In this document: positions 7,870-16,254 of the stretch, in pieces
How positions within the stretch are numbered: position 1 is the stretch's first letter
Layout of the letters: each line of letters starts with the position of its first letter
Source of the DNA: Miniimonas arenae
Lineage (GTDB): Bacteria; Actinomycetota; Actinomycetes; Actinomycetales; Beutenbergiaceae
Reading direction: 5' to 3'
DNA: 64,000 bases
Assembly: GCF_006351005.1 (NCBI RefSeq)
Contig: NZ_VENP01000002.1
Span: forward strand, 62,001-126,000
The notes under the pieces: model-generated
What the model was told of the DNA's origin: nothing
The model's input: only the letters and a program-made list of their open reading frames with translations
The model's database searches: none
Made by a program: the position numbers and the translations under genes

Positions 7870-9168
7870 ATGACGACGCCAGACCCTGACCCTCAGCCCG
7901 CGCCGCGCGGCACGTCGCGCCGGGGCCTGCTCGGCCTCGGCGCGGCCGGGCTCGTCGGCCTCGCGGGCGGCGCGGTGCTCGGCCGGGCGACCGCCGCGCA
8001 GGCGGGACCGCTCGCCGTCGGGTCGAGCGCCGTCGGGCCGAGCGCGTCGGAGGCACACGCGTTCTACGGGGCGCACCAGGCGGGCATCGCGACCCCGGTC
8101 CAGGACCACCTGCACTTCGCGGCGTACGACCTGTCGCCGCGCGCCACGCGCGAGGACCTCGTCGCCCTGCTGCAGGAGTGGAGCTACGCGGCCGCGCGCC
8201 TGACGCAGGGCCTGGACGTCTCGGCGACGGGCGCCGTCGGGGGCAACCCCGCGGCGCCGCCCGACGACACGGGCGAGGCGCTCGGGCTGCCGCCCGCGCA
8301 CCTGACGATCACGATCGGGCTCGGCTCGAGCCTGTTCAGCACGGGCGACTCGGCCGACTCCGACCGGTTCGGGCTGGCCGCGCAGCGCCCGGCGGGTCTC
8401 GCCCCGCTCCCGCCGTTCCTCGGCGACGCCCTGCAGGCGGAGTGGTCCCACGGCGACCTGTGCATCCAGGCGTGCGCCGACGATCCGCAGGTCGCGGTGC
8501 ACGCGGTGCGCAACCTGTCCCGGACGGCGTTCGGGCGCGCGTCGGTGCGCTGGTCGCAGATGGGCTTCGGCCGCACGTCCCGCACGTCCGCCGCGCAGGC
8601 GACGCCGCGCAACCTGTTCGGGTTCAAGGACGGCACGCGCAACGTGCTGGGCACCGAGGAGGACCGGCTCGCCGAGCACGTGTGGGTGGGCGAGGGCGAC
8701 GAGCCCGCGTGGCTGCGCGGTGGCTCCTACCTCGCGGTACGCAAGATCGAGATGCAGCTCGAGCCGTGGGACCGCACCTCGCTCGCCGAGCAGGAGCGGG
8801 TGCTCGGCCGCGACAAGGCCGAGGGTGCGCCGCTCTCGGGCGGCACCGAGTTCACCGAGCCGGACTTCGCGGCCGGCGCGATCGACGTCGCGTCCCACGT
8901 GGCCCTCGCACACCCCGACCACAACGGCGGCGCCACGCTGCTGCGCCGCGGCTACAACTTCGTCGACGGCACGAACGCGCTCGGCCGCCTCGACGCCGGG
9001 CTGTTCTTCCTCGCGTACGTGCGCGACCTCGAGCAGGTGATCACGGTGCAGCGCGCGCTCGCCACCGACCTCATGAACGAGTACGTGCGCCACATCGGCT
9101 CGGCGACGTTCGCGATCCCGCCCGGCGTCGCGCCGGGCGGCTGGGTGGGCGAGACGCTGCTCGCCTGA
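7870..9168 (+). CDS. efeB: EfeB, Tat-exported Dyp-type haem peroxidase
   Basis: Haem peroxidase of the DyP superfamily that completes the EfeUOB system, 432 residues. A twin-arginine signal, 'SRRGLLGLG' (Arg17-Arg18), predicts export of the folded haem protein. The DyP signature GxxDG appears in 'GFKDGTRN', and the distal part has 'LLRRGYNF', typical of EfeB. Its role in iron uptake (oxidation of Fe2+ or haem-derived iron release) is debated in the literature. Start ATG at 7870 lies 8 bases after efeO. It is followed by a convergent NUDIX gene. Confidence 0.93.
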   Translation: MTTPDPDPQPAPRGTSRRGLLGLGAAGLVGLAGGAVLGRATAAQAGPLAVGSSAVGPSASEAHAFYGAHQAGIATPVQDHLHFAAYDLSPRATREDLVALLQEWSYAAARLTQGLDVSATGAVGGNPAAPPDDTGEALGLPPAHLTITIGLGSSLFSTGDSADSDRFGLAAQRPAGLAPLPPFLGDALQAEWSHGDLCIQACADDPQVAVHAVRNLSRTAFGRASVRWSQMGFGRTSRTSAAQATPRNLFGFKDGTRNVLGTEEDRLAEHVWVGEGDEPAWLRGGSYLAVRKIEMQLEPWDRTSLAEQERVLGRDKAEGAPLSGGTEFTEPDFAAGAIDVASHVALAHPDHNGGATLLRRGYNFVDGTNALGRLDAGLFFLAYVRDLEQVITVQRALATDLMNEYVRHIGSATFAIPPGVAPGGWVGETLLA

Positions 9169-9215
9169 CGAGTCGCGCGGCGAGGCGAACCCCTCGACGG
9201 GGCGAGGCGCGGGGA

Positions 9216-9235
9216 CGACGGCGGGCTCGCCGTCG
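9216..9235. terminator. Hairpin terminator between efeB and NUDIX gene
   Basis: Perfect 8-base-pair stem CGACGGCG/CGCCGTCG with a four-base loop, placed between two convergent stop codons (efeB at 9168, NUDIX at 9248). It probably serves both strands. Confidence 0.5.
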
Positions 9236-9247
9236 GGCGAAGGCGGA

Positions 9248-9805
9248 TCAGCCCCAGCGGCCGAGCGCCACCGCGGCCGCCGTGAGGGCCGCCAGCGTCT
9301 CGCCGTCGCGGATCTCGCCCGCCGCGATCATGGCGCCGAGCTCGGACCACTCGACGCGCCGGACGGCGGTGATGCCCTCGGCCGCCGCGTCCGTGCCCTG
9401 GGCGTGCACGACGGCGAGCCCCTGCGCGAGCACGACGGTGCCGGGTGCGCGGCACACCCCGTTGAGCGACTCGACCCCGGCGGCGACCTGCCACCGCGTG
9501 GCGGTCAGTCCGGCCTCCTCGAGCAGCTCGCGGCGGCCCGCGGTCACGGGGTCCTCGCCGGGGTCGCACCCGCCGGCCGGCACTTCCCAGCCGGCGCCCG
9601 TCGTGTACCGGTCGACGTGGACGAGGACCACCTGGTCCTCGTCGTCCACGGCCACCACGAAGACGGCGGGTGCGCGGACGGTGACGACCCCGTAGACGCC
9701 GGGCTCGCCGTCGGGCCCGAGCACGTCGTCGTGCGACACGGTGATCCACCGGTTGCCGTAGACCTCCCGCGATCCGGTGGTGCGCCAGCGCGTCGGCGTC
9801 GTCAT
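9248..9805 (-). CDS. NUDIX hydrolase (ADP-ribose pyrophosphatase-like)
   Basis: A 185-residue NUDIX protein. The complete Nudix box is at residues 78-100 (G-x5-E-x7-REL-x-EE-x-GL, with 'RRELLEEAGL'), which binds metal and positions a nucleoside diphosphate derivative for hydrolysis. The N-terminal strand region and 'WEVPAGGCDPGE' resemble ADP-ribose pyrophosphatases, so that is the most likely substrate, but it cannot be fixed from sequence alone. The start ATG at 9805 is preceded by AGGGAGGA. It is transcribed alone, away from rpsA's end. Confidence 0.85.
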   Translation of the reverse strand: MTTPTRWRTTGSREVYGNRWITVSHDDVLGPDGEPGVYGVVTVRAPAVFVVAVDDEDQVVLVHVDRYTTGAGWEVPAGGCDPGEDPVTAGRRELLEEAGLTATRWQVAAGVESLNGVCRAPGTVVLAQGLAVVHAQGTDAAAEGITAVRRVEWSELGAMIAAGEIRDGETLAALTAAAVALGRWG

Positions 9806-9850
9806 GGCTGATCCTCCCTGTCCTCCCTGGTAGGGCGCCGGAGACGCACG

Positions 9851-9880
9851 ACGGCGCCCCCGCTGCTGCGGGGGCGCCGT
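9851..9880 (-). terminator. rpsA terminator hairpin
   Basis: A 13-base-pair perfect stem (9851-9863 with 9868-9880) around the loop TGCT, 45 bases downstream of the rpsA stop. An outer 8-base inverted repeat (9843-9850 with 9888-9895) could extend it. Confidence 0.75.
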
Positions 9881-9924
9881 CGTGGACCGTGCGTCGGGGC
9901 GAACGCCCCGGGCTCAGCTCCGGA

Positions 9925-11388
9925 TCAGTTCCCGGTGAGCTTCTCGCGCAGCGCCGCGAGGGCCTCGTCCGACGCGAGCGTGCCGCTCGGGCCGGCCGGA
10001 GCCGAGCTGTAGGAGGAGCCGCCGGCCTCGGCCGGAGCCTCGCCGTCGCCCTCGGTCTCGGCCTCGATGGCCGACGCGACCTGCTTCTTGTGGGCCTCCC
10101 AGCGCGACTGGGCCTCGGCGTACTGCCGCTCCCACTCCTCGCGCTGCGCGTCGAAGCCCTCGAGCCACTCGTTCGTCTCCGGGTCGAAGCCCTCGGGGTA
10201 CTTGTAGTTGCCCTGCTCGTCGTACTCCGCCGCCATGCCGTAGAGGCTCGGGTCGAAGTCGTCCGAGGACGGGTCGACACCCTCGTTGGCCTGCTTGAGG
10301 GAGAGCGAGATGCGGCGACGCTCGAGGTCGATGTCGATGACCTTGACGAAGACGTCCTCGCCGACCTTCGCGACCTGCTCGGGCACCTCGACGTGGCGCA
10401 CGGCCAGCTCGGAGATGTGCACGAGGCCCTCGATGCCGTCCTCGACGCGCACGAACGCACCGAACGGGACGAGCTTGGTGACCTTGCCGGGCACGACCTG
10501 GCCGATGGCGTGGGTCCGCGCGAACTGCTGCCACGGGTCCTCCTGCGTCGCCTTCAGCGACAGGGAGACGCGCTCGCGGTCCAGCTCGACGTCGAGCACC
10601 TCGACGGTGACCTCCTGGCCCACCTCGACGACCTCGGACGGGTGGTCGATGTGCTTCCAGGACAGCTCGGAGACGTGCACGAGGCCGTCCACGCCGCCGA
10701 GGTCGACGAATGCACCGAAGTTGACGATCGAGGACACGACACCGGGGCGGACCTGGCCCTTGGCGAGCGAGGACAGGAACGTGGAGCGGACCTCGGACTG
10801 GGTCTGCTCGAGCCACGCGCGGCGCGAGAGCACCACGTTGTTGCGGTTCTTGTCGAGCTCGATGATCTTCGCCTCGATCTCCTTGCCGACGTACGGCTGG
10901 AGGTCGCGGACGCGACGCATCTCCACGAGCGACGCCGGCAGGAAGCCGCGCAGGCCGATGTCGAGGATGAGACCACCCTTGACCACCTCGATGACGGTGC
11001 CGGTGACGACACCGTCCTCCTCCTTGATCTTCTCGATCGTGCCCCAGGCGCGCTCGTACTGCGCGCGCTTCTTGGACAGGAGCAGGCGACCCTCCTTGTC
11101 CTCCTTCTGGAGGACGAGCGCCTCGACGACCTCGCCGACGGACACGACGTCCTCGGGGTCGACGTCGTGCTTGATGGAGAGCTCGCGGGAGAGGATGACC
11201 CCCTCCGTCTTGTAGCCGATGTCGAGGAGGACCTCGTCGCGGTCGACCTTGACAATGGTGCCCTCGACGATGTCACCGTCGTTGAAGTACTTGATCGTCG
11301 CGTCGACGGCGGCGAGGAAGTCCTCGCTCGAGCCGATGTCGTTGACGGCGACCTGCGGGACGGTCGGGGCGGGGGTGGAGATGGTCAT
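9925..11388 (-). CDS. rpsA: 30S ribosomal protein S1
   Basis: Ribosomal protein S1, 487 residues with four S1 RNA-binding repeats (about 36-105, 123-187, 208-276 and 293-362) and an acidic, low-complexity tail. This is the actinobacterial form, shorter than the six-repeat E. coli protein. Each repeat shows the fold's 'G.V..I..FGAFVDL' type core, for example 'GVVSSIVNFGAFVDLGG'. The region before the ATG at 11388 has only GGAG 10 bases upstream, a weak Shine-Dalgarno signal. It is monocistronic: flanked by its own terminator downstream and a promoter-like element about 125 bases upstream. Confidence 0.97.
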   Translation of the reverse strand: MTISTPAPTVPQVAVNDIGSSEDFLAAVDATIKYFNDGDIVEGTIVKVDRDEVLLDIGYKTEGVILSRELSIKHDVDPEDVVSVGEVVEALVLQKEDKEGRLLLSKKRAQYERAWGTIEKIKEEDGVVTGTVIEVVKGGLILDIGLRGFLPASLVEMRRVRDLQPYVGKEIEAKIIELDKNRNNVVLSRRAWLEQTQSEVRSTFLSSLAKGQVRPGVVSSIVNFGAFVDLGGVDGLVHVSELSWKHIDHPSEVVEVGQEVTVEVLDVELDRERVSLSLKATQEDPWQQFARTHAIGQVVPGKVTKLVPFGAFVRVEDGIEGLVHISELAVRHVEVPEQVAKVGEDVFVKVIDIDLERRRISLSLKQANEGVDPSSDDFDPSLYGMAAEYDEQGNYKYPEGFDPETNEWLEGFDAQREEWERQYAEAQSRWEAHKKQVASAIEAETEGDGEAPAEAGGSSYSSAPAGPSGTLASDEALAALREKLTGN

Positions 11389-11511
11389 GAAGGAGGGACT
11401 CCGATGCGGACAGGGATCGTGCGAACAGGGACGGGACGCCGGGCCCCGCGCGCGAAAGGTCCGCGCTGGGAGGGCATGACGACAGGCGCACCTGACGGCG
11501 CACCTGCGGAA

Positions 11512-11541
11512 ATCCTACCTCCCGCGCACGGGAGGTAGCAA
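11512..11541 (-). promoter_or_regulatory. Candidate rpsA promoter with an inverted repeat filling its spacer
   Basis: On the minus strand TTGCTA (11541-11536) and TAGGAT (11517-11512) are 18 bases apart, a good fit to a housekeeping actinobacterial promoter. Transcription would start near 11505, giving a leader of about 115 bases before rpsA. The 24 bases 11515-11538, covering the spacer and the inner halves of both boxes, form a perfect inverted repeat. Confidence 0.55.
11515..11538 (-). terminator. Hairpin downstream of pfkA
   Basis: Perfect 10-base-pair stem, CTACCTCCCG/CGGGAGGTAG, with a four-base loop, 46 bases past the pfkA stop. It can act as the pfkA terminator. Because it coincides with the promoter-like element for rpsA it may instead be an operator. 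Confidence 0.45.
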
Positions 11542-11584
11542 AGCGGGCGCCGGCCGGCGGCCGGTCCGACGAGCAGGGTCGGCG

Positions 11585-12610
11585 TCAGGCCAGGGCCGCA
11601 GCGACGTCGAGCAGCGCCTGCGGCACGTGCTTGACCTTGCCGGCGATGTCCGCGAGCGGGACGAGCTCGACCTCGCCGGCCCGCAGCGCGGTCATCACGC
11701 CCGTCTCGCCGCGGGTGACGGCATCGATGGCGGCGACGCCGAACCGGGACGCGAGGATGCGGTCGGTCGGGGTGGGGGTGCCGCCGCGCTGGATGTGACC
11801 GAGCACGGTGACCCGGGTGTCGAACCCGGTGCGCTGCTCGATCTCCTGCTTGAGGCGCTCGCTGATCCCGCCCGCGACGATCTGGCCGAACTGGCCCAGC
11901 TGCATCTCGTACTGCATCGAGGTGCCCTCGGCGGGCATGGCGCCCTCGGCGACGACGATGATCGAGAACGACGCGTGCGCGCGGTGGCGGTGCTTGAGGA
12001 AGCGGACGATCTTGTCGATGTCGAACGGCTGCTCGGGCGCGAGCACGATCTCCGCGCCACCGGCGATGCCGGACGCCGCCGCGATCCAGCCCGCGTGCCG
12101 GCCCATCACCTCGACGAGCATGACGCGGTTGTGCGACTCCGCGGTGGTGTGGATCCGGTCCACGGCGTCCGTGGCGATCGTGACGGCGGTGTCGAAGCCG
12201 ATGGAGGCATCCGTGCCCCACACGTCGTTGTCGATCGTCTTCGGGATGGCCACGATCGGCACGCCGGCCTCGGCGATCTTGCTCGCCGCGTGGAGCGTGC
12301 CGTCGCCACCGATGCAGATGAGCGCGTCGACGTGCTCGTTCTCGACGGTCGCGAGCACGGCGTCCATGCCGTCCTCGGCGGAGTGCGGGTGGAACCGCGC
12401 GGTGCCCAGGAGGGTGCCGCCGATCGGCAGTACGTTGCGGATGTGGGACCGCGTCAACGGGACGATGTCGCCGTCGACGACACCCTTCCACCCGTTGCGG
12501 AAGCCGATGATGTGGTGCCCGTGCTGCCCCACCCCCCGCTTGACGACGGCCCGGATTGCTGCATTGAGGCCCGGGACGTCGCCGCCGCCGGTGAGGAGTC
12601 CGACTCGCAT
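11585..12610 (-). CDS. pfkA: 6-phosphofructokinase
   Basis: Glycolytic enzyme phosphorylating fructose 6-phosphate, 341 residues. Family motifs are 'GLLTGGGDVPGLNAAIR' at the N-terminus, 'CIGGDGTLHAA' and 'PKTIDNDVWGTDASIGF'. Numbering happens to coincide with E. coli: Gly104 and Lys124. Gly104 points to ATP, whereas Lys124 is the residue found in pyrophosphate-dependent enzymes; the G104/K124 combination occurs in actinobacterial ATP enzymes, so ATP is the likely donor. ATG at 12610 is chosen because the Rossmann strand starts at once and a TAGTGT box ends 7 bases before it, predicting a leaderless mRNA. Confidence 0.93.
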   Translation of the reverse strand: MRVGLLTGGGDVPGLNAAIRAVVKRGVGQHGHHIIGFRNGWKGVVDGDIVPLTRSHIRNVLPIGGTLLGTARFHPHSAEDGMDAVLATVENEHVDALICIGGDGTLHAASKIAEAGVPIVAIPKTIDNDVWGTDASIGFDTAVTIATDAVDRIHTTAESHNRVMLVEVMGRHAGWIAAASGIAGGAEIVLAPEQPFDIDKIVRFLKHRHRAHASFSIIVVAEGAMPAEGTSMQYEMQLGQFGQIVAGGISERLKQEIEQRTGFDTRVTVLGHIQRGGTPTPTDRILASRFGVAAIDAVTRGETGVMTALRAGEVELVPLADIAGKVKHVPQALLDVAAALA

Positions 12611-12617
12611 GAGAGCC

Positions 12618-12623
12618 ACACTA
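12618..12623 (-). promoter_or_regulatory. -10 box for leaderless pfkA
   Basis: TAGTGT on the minus strand, 7 bases before the pfkA ATG. It matches TANNNT and would place the transcript start at or next to the start codon. Confidence 0.5.
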
Positions 12624-12678
12624 TCCGGGTGAACCTCCGCAGTCGGTGCCACAGGTCCCACGTCGGGGTGACCGCCAC

Positions 12679-13524
12679 GTGAACGGCGGGCCACCGGCCG
12701 GTGACGTCGGCCTGCCCGCCCTCGGCGCGGCGGGGTACGAGGACTCCCCCGCGGGCGCCGGTGCGGCGGGCGTGGCGCGCACCTGGTGGGACGCGAACGC
12801 CGACGAGTACCAGGCCGAGCACGGCGACGCCCTGGGCGACGCGGACTTCGTCTGGGGCCCCGAGGGGCTGCGGGAGGCCGACGCGCACCTCCTCGGGGAC
12901 CTCGACGACCTCGCCCGGGCTCGGGTGCTCGAGGTCGGCGCCGGAGCGGCCCAGTGCTCGCGCTGGCTGCGGGGGCAGGGAGTCGACGTCGTGGCGACCG
13001 ACCTGTCCGGCGGCATGCTGGCGACCGGGCGCGCGCTCGACACCGCCACCGGGGTCGCGGTTCCCCTGGTCCAGGCCGACGCCCGGGCGCTGCCCTTCGC
13101 CAACGCCTCGTTCGACGTCGTCTTCACGTCCTACGGCGTCATCCCGTTCGTGCCCGACGCGCGCACGGTGCACCGCGAGGTCGCCCGCGTGCTGCGTCCG
13201 GGCGGCCGGTGGGTGTTCTCGACGTCGCACCCCGTGCGCTGGGCCTTCCCCGACGATCCCGGGCCCGACGGGCTCGTGGCCACCCGCAGCTACTTCGACG
13301 CGCGCGCGTACGTCGAGCGCGCCGACGACGGCTCACCGCTCTACGCGGAGTTCCACCGCACGCTCGCCACGCACGTCGCCGACGTCGTGGCGTGCGGCTT
13401 CGTGGTCGACGCCCTCACGGAGCCGGAGTGGTCCCGGGGCCGCGGGACGTGGGGCGGTTGGAGCGCGCAGCGCGGGGCCGTGCTGCCCGGCACGCTCGTG
13501 CTGGGCTGCCGGCTGGCGGGCTGA
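12679..13524 (+). CDS. SAM-dependent class I methyltransferase
   Basis: Methyltransferase with a Rossmann fold, about 281 residues. Motif I is 'VLEVGAGAAQCSRWL', followed by 'VVATDLSGGML', 'DARALPF' and 'HREVARVLRPGGRWVFS', the pattern of the UbiE/methyltransf_11 group. The segment 'TWWDANADEYQAEHG' is typical of an actinobacterial family of unknown substrate. The start is uncertain: GTG 12679 is used here, ATG 12646 and GTG 12772 are also in frame, and no clear Shine-Dalgarno site distinguishes them. It diverges from pfkA and converges on polA. Confidence 0.82.
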   Translation: MNGGPPAGDVGLPALGAAGYEDSPAGAGAAGVARTWWDANADEYQAEHGDALGDADFVWGPEGLREADAHLLGDLDDLARARVLEVGAGAAQCSRWLRGQGVDVVATDLSGGMLATGRALDTATGVAVPLVQADARALPFANASFDVVFTSYGVIPFVPDARTVHREVARVLRPGGRWVFSTSHPVRWAFPDDPGPDGLVATRSYFDARAYVERADDGSPLYAEFHRTLATHVADVVACGFVVDALTEPEWSRGRGTWGGWSAQRGAVLPGTLVLGCRLAG

Positions 13525-13545
13525 CCCGCCGTCGCGCGACGTGGC

Positions 13546-16236
13546 TCAGTGACCGGCCTCGCGCCAGGTCCGCCCGACTCCGACGCTCACCTCGAGCGGC
13601 ACCGACAGGTCCGCCGCCCCGGCCATCCGCTCGCGCACGAGCGCGCTGACCTCCTCGAGCTCGCCGTCGGCCACCTCGAGGACGAGCTCGTCGTGCACCT
13701 GGAGCAGCAGGCGCGAGGTGAGCCCGCGCGCGTTCAGCTCGCGGTGCACCCCGATCATCGCGACCTTGACGATGTCCGCGGCCGAACCCTGGATCGGCGC
13801 GTTGAGCGCCATCCGCTCGGCCATCTCGCGGCGCTGGCGGTTGTCGGACGTGAGGTCGGGCAGGTAGCGCCGGCGGCCGAGGATCGTCTCGGTGAAGCCG
13901 TCCTGGCGGGCGTCGTCGACGACGCCCGTGAGGTAGTCGCGGACGCCGCCGAAGCGCTCGAAGTAGTCGTCCATCAGGGCGCGCGCCTCGCCGACGTCGA
14001 TCGCGAGCTGGCGGGAGAGCCCGAACGCGCTGAGGCCGTAGGCGAGCCCGTAGGACATCGCCTTGATCTTGGCGCGCATCGCCGACGTGACGTCGGCGGG
14101 GGCCACGCCGAACACCCGCGAGCCCACGTACCGGTGCAGGTCCTCGCCGGACCGGAACGCCTCGATGAGCCCCGCGTCCCCGCTGAGGTGCGCCATGATC
14201 CGCATCTCGATCTGGGAGTAGTCGGCCGTGAGCAGCGTCGCGTACCCGGGGCCGACGACGAACCCCTCGCGGATCCTGTAGCCCTCCTCGGTCCGGATCG
14301 GGATGTTCTGCAGGTTCGGGTCGATCGACGACAGCCGCCCGGTGGCGGCCACCGTCTGCTGGAACGTGGTGTGGATCCGGCCGTCCGGCGCGACCGTGCG
14401 CAGCAGGCCCTCGACGGTCTGGCGCAGCCGGATCGCCTCGCGGTGCGCGAGCAGGTGCTCGAGGAACGGCTCGGGTCGCCGGGCGTACAGGTCCGCCAGG
14501 GCGTCCGCGTCGGTCGTGTAGCCCGTCTTCGTCCGCCGGGTCTTCGGCATGCCGAGCTGGTCGAACAGCACCTCCTGCAGCTGCTTGGGCGAGCCGAGGT
14601 TCACGGTGCGCCCGATCGCGTCGTAGGCGGCCGTGGCCGCACGCTCGACCGCGCCGTCGAACTCGCGCTCCAGCCCGCGCAGGTAGTCCACGGCCGCGGC
14701 GATCCCGGCGCGCTCCATCGCCACGAGCGTCGCCTGCACGGGGAGCTCGACGTCGCGCAGGAGCGCGGCGGCGCCGCGCTTCTCGACGTCGTCGGCGAGC
14801 GGGGTCACGAGCTCGCGCACCGCGACGGCGCGCGCGGCTGCCGCGCGCCCGCCGAACGAGTCGCCCTCGAGGCCGAGGTCGAGCATGCCCTGGCCGGCGT
14901 CCTGCGCGCCGGGCAGCTCGCGGTGCAGGTAGCGCACCGCGAGGTCGTCCAGGTCGTACGTGCGCTGATCGGGGTGGCACAGGTAGGCCGCGAGCAGCGT
15001 GTCGAACGTGACGCCCGCGAGCGAGTACCCGCGCGCGGCGAGCAGGTGCGTGGCGGCCTTCGCGTCGTGGGCCACGACGGCGCGGGCCGGGTCCGCGAGC
15101 CAGGCCCCGAGCGCGGCGTCGTCGGCCGGGTCGATCTCGGCCAGGTCCACCGCCACGCTCTCCCCCGCCGGGTCGGCGATCGCCAGCGCCCAGGCGTCCC
15201 CGGACCCCTGCTGCAGCCGACCGGTCACCTCGAGCCCGCACGCGCCGTCGGGCCGGGCGGCCAGCCACGCCCCGAGCTCGCCCGGGGCGAGCTCGCGGTG
15301 CGCGAGCGTGAGCCCCTCGACCTCCTGGCGCACCTCGTCCTCGGGCAGCAGCTGGAACAGCCGGTCCCGCAGCACCCGGAACTGCAGCGCGTCGAACACC
15401 TCGTGCACCGCGTCGCGGTCCACCGGGACGCGCTCGGTGTCCGCGAGCGTGATCGGCACGTCGACGTCGCGCAGCAGCTGGTTGACCTGCCGGTTGAGCA
15501 CCACCTGCGCGAGGTTGTCGCGCAGGCTCTGGCCGGCCTTGCCGGCGATGGCGTCCGCGTGGGCGATCACGCCGTCGAGCCCGTCGTAGGCGGTGATCCA
15601 CTTGGCGGCCGTCTTCGGGCCGACGCCGGGCACGCCCGGGAGGTTGTCGCTCGTCTCCCCGACGAGCGCGGCGAGGTCGGGGTAGCGCGCCGGCGGTACG
15701 CCGTACTTCTCCTCGACGTCGGCCGGGGTCATCCTGACCAGGTCCGACACGCCCTTGCGCGGGTACAGCACGGTCACGGCGTCGCTCACGAGCTGGAACG
15801 TGTCCCGGTCGCCGGAGCACAGGAGCACGCGGGCGCCCTCGGCCTCCGCGCGCACCGCCACCGTGGCCAGCACGTCGTCCGCCTCGACGCCCTCGACGCC
15901 GACGTGCGGGATGCGCAGCGCGCCGAGCACCTCCTGGATGAGCGGCACCTGGCCCCGGAACTCCTCCGGCGTCGCGCTGCGGGTGCCCTTGTACTCCGCA
16001 TAAGCCTGCGTGCGGAAGCTCGCCCGGGACACGTCCCAGGCCACCATGACGTGCGTCGGCTGCTCGTCGCGGATGAGGTTGATGAGCATCGAGGTGAACC
16101 CGTACACCGCGTTCGTGGGCTGGCCGTCCGTGGTCGCGAAGTTCTCCACGGGCAGGGCGAAGTACGCGCGGAACGCCATGGAGTGGCCGTCCACCAGCAG
16201 GACGGTCGGAGTGGTGCGCTGCGTCGGCTGGGTCAC
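13546..16236 (-). CDS. polA: DNA polymerase I (proofreading site degenerate)
   Basis: Repair and Okazaki-fragment polymerase, 896 residues. Residues of about 8-300 form the 5' nuclease domain ('LLVDGHSMAFRAYFALP', 'GVEGVEADDVLATVA'). Polymerase motifs are complete: 'TADYSQIEMRI' (A), 'KAMSYGLAYG' (B) and 'QVHDELVLEV' (C). The central 3'-5' exonuclease domain has lost its acidic residues: the ExoI position reads 'CGLEVTG' and the ExoII region 'HDAKAATHLL' lacks its aspartate, so no proofreading is expected, as in other actinobacteria. GTG at 16236 is used; a TAGGCT box ends 6 bases before it. A 6-base-pair stem near 13515-13530 at its 3' side is too weak to call. Confidence 0.96.
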   Translation of the reverse strand: MTQPTQRTTPTVLLVDGHSMAFRAYFALPVENFATTDGQPTNAVYGFTSMLINLIRDEQPTHVMVAWDVSRASFRTQAYAEYKGTRSATPEEFRGQVPLIQEVLGALRIPHVGVEGVEADDVLATVAVRAEAEGARVLLCSGDRDTFQLVSDAVTVLYPRKGVSDLVRMTPADVEEKYGVPPARYPDLAALVGETSDNLPGVPGVGPKTAAKWITAYDGLDGVIAHADAIAGKAGQSLRDNLAQVVLNRQVNQLLRDVDVPITLADTERVPVDRDAVHEVFDALQFRVLRDRLFQLLPEDEVRQEVEGLTLAHRELAPGELGAWLAARPDGACGLEVTGRLQQGSGDAWALAIADPAGESVAVDLAEIDPADDAALGAWLADPARAVVAHDAKAATHLLAARGYSLAGVTFDTLLAAYLCHPDQRTYDLDDLAVRYLHRELPGAQDAGQGMLDLGLEGDSFGGRAAAARAVAVRELVTPLADDVEKRGAAALLRDVELPVQATLVAMERAGIAAAVDYLRGLEREFDGAVERAATAAYDAIGRTVNLGSPKQLQEVLFDQLGMPKTRRTKTGYTTDADALADLYARRPEPFLEHLLAHREAIRLRQTVEGLLRTVAPDGRIHTTFQQTVAATGRLSSIDPNLQNIPIRTEEGYRIREGFVVGPGYATLLTADYSQIEMRIMAHLSGDAGLIEAFRSGEDLHRYVGSRVFGVAPADVTSAMRAKIKAMSYGLAYGLSAFGLSRQLAIDVGEARALMDDYFERFGGVRDYLTGVVDDARQDGFTETILGRRRYLPDLTSDNRQRREMAERMALNAPIQGSAADIVKVAMIGVHRELNARGLTSRLLLQVHDELVLEVADGELEEVSALVRERMAGAADLSVPLEVSVGVGRTWREAGH

Positions 16237-16242
16237 GGTGCC

Positions 16243-16248
16243 AGCCTA
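16243..16248 (-). promoter_or_regulatory. -10 box for leaderless polA
   Basis: TAGGCT on the minus strand, exactly 6 bases before the GTG of polA. No Shine-Dalgarno sequence lies between. It sits in the 18-base gap to the divergent thioesterase gene. Confidence 0.6.
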
Positions 16249-16254
16249 GGTCGC

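Noticed and set aside
13515-13530. Hairpin between the methyltransferase gene and polA
   Set aside because: Only six base pairs with the stop codon in the loop; too weak to call in this base composition.
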